DNA from: Candidatus Gastranaerophilales bacterium
GTDB lineage: Bacteria > Cyanobacteriota > Vampirovibrionia > Gastranaerophilales > Gastranaerophilaceae
DNA: 35,735 nt
Direction: 5' to 3'
NCBI GenBank assembly: GCA_910587375.1
Contig: CAJULR010000005.1
Coordinates: 1 to 35,735, forward strand
The notes below the pieces were generated by a model, which did not search any database, was not told where the DNA came from, and worked only from the letters and a program-made list of their open reading frames with translations. Positions 32,732-35,735 of the stretch are shown piece by piece (positions within the stretch are counted from its first letter, which is position 1; every line of letters starts with the position of its first letter). A program made the position numbers and the translations under genes.

Positions 32732-33457
32732 ATGGAATTATTAAATAAACTTGGCACACTTACAGGAAAAATTGCGCTCAGCGCTTGCCTTTCAATAGCT
32801 TTTGCAAGCGGCGCATATGCAGCTTCAAATTATTCATACTCTCAAACCAATATTCCAAACGCCGGCACCCTTCAAGGACAGGTGGTATACGTTCCTGCAG
32901 GAATAACTGCCCCTGCAATTTTATCCGGGCCGCTAAACTCTGAAAATGCAGCCGTAGGCTCTTTGGTTACGGTAACCTTGCCAAACGCCATAACATACAA
33001 CAGCCAAACAGTGGCGCAAAGCGGAAGCATTATCACAGGCACAGTTGTTAAAGCGAAAAAAGCAGGCTTTGGCAACAGAAATGGCCAAATTAAAGTAATT
33101 TTTAACAACCTGAGAACCCCACAAGGGTATAATATAGCAATTAATGCAGTATTTAAAACAGATGATAATTCAGGCGTTTTAAAGGGCGGAACAAAAATGG
33201 ACACCACAAAAGATTACGCTAAAAACACTGCCGCAGGCGCTGCCTCAGGCGCTGCACTAGGCACAGCAATGGGCGCTCTTTCTGGCGGTTCTGTCGGAAG
33301 AGGAGCAGTTTACGGAACAGCAGTAGGCGCTACAATTGGTGTTGCAAATGCCGCAAGACAAAGGGGAGAAAATGTAAACATCCCTGCAAACGTTGTGCTT
33401 GATTTATACTTCACACAACCCATCACAGTTTCGGCACCAAACATTTATAACTATTAA
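32732..33457 (+). CDS. Exported protein with glycine-zipper segment and possible VirB10-like domain
   Basis: The 241-residue protein has a clear signal peptide ending near residue 30 (FASGAYA-AS). At about 75-145 comes a beta domain with GSLVTVTLPNAI, VAQSGSIITGTVVKA, NGQIKVIFNNLRTPQGYNI, similar in order to the protein at 32029 and to VirB10/TrbI beta domains. At about 170-210 lies a glycine zipper (GAASGAALGTAMGALSGG and following), a motif used for helix packing in membranes, often in outer-membrane-associated proteins. The C-terminus returns to strands (NVVLDLYFTQPITV). AGGAGGAG precedes the ATG, implying high translation. The gene lies 100 bases before the TonB-like gene. Confidence 0.75.
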   Translation: MELLNKLGTLTGKIALSACLSIAFASGAYAASNYSYSQTNIPNAGTLQGQVVYVPAGITAPAILSGPLNSENAAVGSLVTVTLPNAITYNSQTVAQSGSIITGTVVKAKKAGFGNRNGQIKVIFNNLRTPQGYNIAINAVFKTDDNSGVLKGGTKMDTTKDYAKNTAAGAASGAALGTAMGALSGGSVGRGAVYGTAVGATIGVANAARQRGENVNIPANVVLDLYFTQPITVSAPNIYNY

Positions 33458-33557
33458 TACATTAGGGCTAGAACACGCAGATTAGCAAGTACGGCTATTT
33501 TATTTATTAAAAATATGTAATAAATAATAGTCACAGACTAAAAAACTACGGAAGAAC

Positions 33558-34781
33558 ATGACACAGTTAAGAAGCAAATTTGATTTTGAAGACCTGGATG
33601 AGCCGACAAAAGGGATAAAAACACTCCCAAATTCCTTTAACGACGCCAAGGATGAGGTTTCATTCACAAAATCATTAATAATATCCTTAATATTGCACCC
33701 TTTGTGTGTATTTTTAATCTGGCTTACAGTCCTTACTTTAACGCTTTTAGGACTTGTTATCCCAAGGGCAGACAGGCCGGATTGGAAGAAAAAAGACCTT
33801 GAATTTGTAATTGTTACAAACGAGGCCGATCCGATTGATAAAAATACAAAATACAGATCAGACAGAAATTCAAGAGCAGGCGGAAAGCATGACCCGACAA
33901 AACGCGTGTCAGAGGCTTCTCCGGCGCCATCTCCGGCGCAAAGCCCAAGCCCTGCGCCAGCACCTGCACCAAAACAACCACAGCAGAAAAAACCTGCTCC
34001 TGCACCGCAAGTGCCAGCGCAAAAACCTGTTCAAAAACCAGCTCAAACCCAGGCTCCGCAAGTTCAAAAACCAATTCAAAAGCCTGCACCACAGCCGGCA
34101 AAACCCGCTGCACCCACACAAAGGCCTGTTTATAAGCCAACAACAGAAGCCCCAAAGCCCGCTATGCCAAAACTTGCAACAGCACCAAAAAGTCCTTTTA
34201 GCGTAGCAGTGCCCAAAACTGACGCGCCAGTCGGACCAAGACCAATGGCAGGAACCGGAACATCAACAGGAACTCTCGCCCAGGGCGGAAGCACATCAAC
34301 AGGAAGTGGCACAGGTATGCCATCGCCCCAGCTTTCTCCATCACGCGGCACAGGTTCATCAGGCTCCACGGGAACCTCAGGCACCGCAAGACCAGGCACA
34401 AGGGGAACAGGCTATGGCACAGGCTCTATGGGAAATCCGGGCCCGGGCAATCCGTCAGGCCCTCCTGGGATAGACGCCATAAAATCACCAGATTGGGGCC
34501 CATATATGCGCGAACTTGAACGCCGCATTAAAAGAAATTGGAACCCGCCAAAAGGGGATGCCTCAAAACGCGTAGTGGTACTCTTTAAGATAGGAAGGGA
34601 CGGTAGATTACTCTCTATTAGGGTAAGTAAAAGCTCAGGCTCCGTTTCAAACGATGAAGCAGCAAAGGCAGCAATTGAGCTCACCGCACCGTTTAAACCG
34701 CTTCCTCCCGAATTTAAAGGCAGCAATATAGATATTGAATTCACATTTGACTATAACGTGCTTGGTGCAAGCTATAGGTAA
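33558..34781 (+). CDS. TonB/TolA-family energy-transducing protein
   Basis: The 407-residue protein has a cytosolic N-terminus, one membrane anchor at about 40-70 (SLIISLILHPLCVFLIWLTV), a long Pro/Ala/Gln/Lys-rich linker (about 110-215), a Gly/Thr/Ser-rich stretch (about 225-300), and a TonB/TolA C-terminal domain at about 310-405 (GPYMRELERRIKRNW, VVVLFKIGRDGRLLSIRV, AAIELTAPFKPLPPEF). Such proteins carry proton-motive force from ExbB/ExbD or TolQ/TolR to the outer membrane. The genes that follow encode exactly such partners. The H in the membrane segment (ILHPLC) is like the TonB/TolA His needed for coupling. GGAAG lies before the ATG. TonB versus TolA cannot be decided. Confidence 0.87.
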   Translation: MTQLRSKFDFEDLDEPTKGIKTLPNSFNDAKDEVSFTKSLIISLILHPLCVFLIWLTVLTLTLLGLVIPRADRPDWKKKDLEFVIVTNEADPIDKNTKYRSDRNSRAGGKHDPTKRVSEASPAPSPAQSPSPAPAPAPKQPQQKKPAPAPQVPAQKPVQKPAQTQAPQVQKPIQKPAPQPAKPAAPTQRPVYKPTTEAPKPAMPKLATAPKSPFSVAVPKTDAPVGPRPMAGTGTSTGTLAQGGSTSTGSGTGMPSPQLSPSRGTGSSGSTGTSGTARPGTRGTGYGTGSMGNPGPGNPSGPPGIDAIKSPDWGPYMRELERRIKRNWNPPKGDASKRVVVLFKIGRDGRLLSIRVSKSSGSVSNDEAAKAAIELTAPFKPLPPEFKGSNIDIEFTFDYNVLGASYR

Positions 34782-34854
34782 ACAAACGCAAACCAAAAGC
34801 TGCACAGCACAAAAAGCAAAAAGAAGATAAAAGGAAAAAATAAAGGATAAAGCT

Positions 34855-35502
34855 ATGGATTTATTATTAGAATCAATGAAAATGGACTGGCCCGTTTTAA
34901 CCCCGATTTTCATATGCTCGGTTTTGGTTATTGCGGTTGCAATTAATAAACTTATTTATTACAGGAAAAATGAAAGAAACATAGGGGAATTCATTCAAAG
35001 CCTTCAAAAAGCGCTTGCAAAAAATAACATAGGCGCGGCGCAAAGAATTTCCGTTCAGCTTGGCGGAATAATTTCAGAAATGGTGGATGAAGGCTTAAGA
35101 ATTTATACAGAACAAAGATCAGGCTTTTCAAGGGCATACGATATTTCTTCATCCCTTGCCACAAGAAAACTTGAAAAAGGCTTAAATATTTTAGGTACAA
35201 TCGGCGGTGTTGCGCCTTTCTTGGGGTTGTTTGGCACGGTTGTAAGAATTCTATACACCTTCCAGGATTTAGCGGTTCAAGGAAACCAATCAGCAGCTGT
35301 TGCAACAGGTATCGCTTCAGCACTTATTGCAACAGCTTTTGGTCTTGGCGTTGCAATTATCGCAGTAATCTTATACAACTACTTCCAAAGCGTTGTAACC
35401 CGCTTTGAATCAGACTTTAAGCTTATTAAGCTTGTATTTTTAAGCTTCATTGATTCAGACGAAGAAGTAAAAATGGCAGACGCAGGGACAATTTCTCTAT
35501 AA
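34855..35502 (+). CDS. exbB: ExbB/TolQ-family proton channel subunit
   Basis: The 215-residue protein has a short N-terminal part, a membrane helix at about 17-34 (TPIFICSVLVIAVAINKL), a cytoplasmic region with KLEKGLNILGTIGGVAPFLGLFGTVV at about 110-135, and a further helix at about 150-180 (GIASALIATAFGLGVAIIAVILYNY), the conserved MotA/TolQ/ExbB core. The subunits assemble as a pentamer around ExbD and use proton flow to drive TonB/TolA. It follows the TonB-like gene by 73 bases, with AAAGGA before the ATG, and precedes the ExbD-like gene by 60 bases. The choice between ExbB and TolQ is not resolved. Confidence 0.88.
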   Translation: MDLLLESMKMDWPVLTPIFICSVLVIAVAINKLIYYRKNERNIGEFIQSLQKALAKNNIGAAQRISVQLGGIISEMVDEGLRIYTEQRSGFSRAYDISSSLATRKLEKGLNILGTIGGVAPFLGLFGTVVRILYTFQDLAVQGNQSAAVATGIASALIATAFGLGVAIIAVILYNYFQSVVTRFESDFKLIKLVFLSFIDSDEEVKMADAGTISL

Positions 35503-35562
35503 TCCTTGCGTGCCCATAAACCCGACAAGTCGCCTTCATGGGGCGAAAATAAAGGACAAAAA

Positions 35563-35735
35563 ATGGCAATCAGAACAACAGGCAAAAACGAAAAACGTTC
35601 AACCTTCAATGAAATAAATATTACACCTTTAACAGACATCTTTTTGGTGCTTTTAATCATTATGATGGTAATTGCGCCAATGCTTGACCAGCAGGGATTA
35701 AACCTTGCAATACCGGATTATGTTGAAAAAACGGA
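35563..35735 (+). CDS. exbD: ExbD/TolR-family protein, cut by window end
   Basis: The ATG at 35563 is preceded by AAAGGA. The first 57 residues show an Arg/Lys-rich start, then NEINITPLTDIFLVLLIIMMV with the membrane Asp of the ExbD/TolR family (PLTDIFLVLLII), followed by IAPMLDQQGLNLAIPD. The Asp relays protons in the channel with ExbB. No pocket for a different family is visible, but the periplasmic domain is outside the window. Its place as third gene in the tonB-exbB-exbD order supports the call. Confidence 0.88.
   Translation, partial: MAIRTTGKNEKRSTFNEINITPLTDIFLVLLIIMMVIAPMLDQQGLNLAIPDYVEKT

Noticed and set aside
32029..33457. Remnant of a type IV secretion locus
   Set aside because: The VirB10-like similarity is only a motif order. 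No VirB4, VirB8, VirB9 or VirB11 gene is present.
33811..34399. Long frames in other phases and on the minus strand inside the TonB-like gene
   Set aside because: They are produced by the Pro/Ala/Gln/Gly-rich codons of the linker. They have biased composition, no ribosome binding site and no protein-like features.
1..35735. tRNA, rRNA, CRISPR arrays, insertion sequences or prophage
   Set aside because: No cloverleaf with a CCA-ready acceptor, no regular spaced repeats, no transposase-like product and no terminal inverted repeats were recognised on reading both strands.

Overview
The window looks like chromosomal core DNA from a low-GC bacterium with a double-membrane envelope. The sequence points to an outer membrane: a giant AsmA/TamB-type protein, a TonB-ExbB-ExbD set, prolipoprotein diacylglyceryl transferase and a meso-diaminopimelate-type MurE. 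The thiamine phosphate synthase carries an extra N-terminal domain that I associate with cyanobacteria. Together with AT-rich codon use this suggests a non-photosynthetic relative of cyanobacteria (Vampirovibrionia/Melainabacteria, for example Gastranaerophilales). That assignment is an inference, not a demonstrated identity. No rRNA, tRNA, CRISPR array, insertion sequence or phage gene was seen.

Layout. 1-6200: a partial P-loop kinase, a nucleotide-kinase-like gene facing it, a 364-base intergenic stretch full of dyads, an orphan coiled-coil gene with its own terminator, a GlcD-like flavin oxidase followed by a MATE exporter, and thiE. 6254-7337: an ECF sigma factor and a zinc-finger anti-sigma factor, divergent from thiE. 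14093-7339 (minus strand): a shortened division and cell-wall cluster rsmH-ftsL-ftsI-murE, then murA and a small protein made of two RWYDHDP repeats. 16346-14141 (minus): a BlaI-like regulator, an unknown protein, a lone TadE-like pseudopilin and a family 2 glycosyltransferase. 18789-16562 (minus): an accessory-looking cassette of two GNAT paralogues flanking a protein with a possible Cys-His-Asp triad; the downstream GNAT copy has an in-frame TAA. 20956-18857 (minus): a DUF192 gene and a uvrC lacking its C-terminal HhH domain. 21156-25627: small unknown genes, ribosomal protein bL25, folP, a CxxCC protein, an acidic protein and gpmI. 31963-25702 (minus): AsmA/TamB-like protein, TPR lipoprotein and lgt, ending at a bidirectional terminator shared with gpmI. 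32029-35735 (plus): two exported proteins with a possible VirB10-like beta domain, then tonB-, exbB- and exbD-like genes, the last cut by the window end.

How it works together. Much of the window builds or energises the envelope: peptidoglycan precursors (murA, murE), septal synthesis (ftsI, ftsL), lipoprotein modification (lgt), inter-membrane lipid traffic (AsmA/TamB-like) and force transfer to the outer membrane (TonB-ExbBD). The sigma/anti-sigma pair and the BlaI-like gene are the visible regulators.

Start sites fall into two classes. Seven genes at the head of transcription units have a -10-like hexamer ending 6-7 bases before an ATG and no Shine-Dalgarno sequence, as expected for leaderless mRNAs. 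Many downstream genes have a Shine-Dalgarno sequence, and several of those start with TTG. The points most worth checking are this leaderless pattern, the GNAT/triad cassette with its nonsense codon, the truncated UvrC, the RWYDHDP repeat protein and the paired exported proteins beside TonB-ExbBD.
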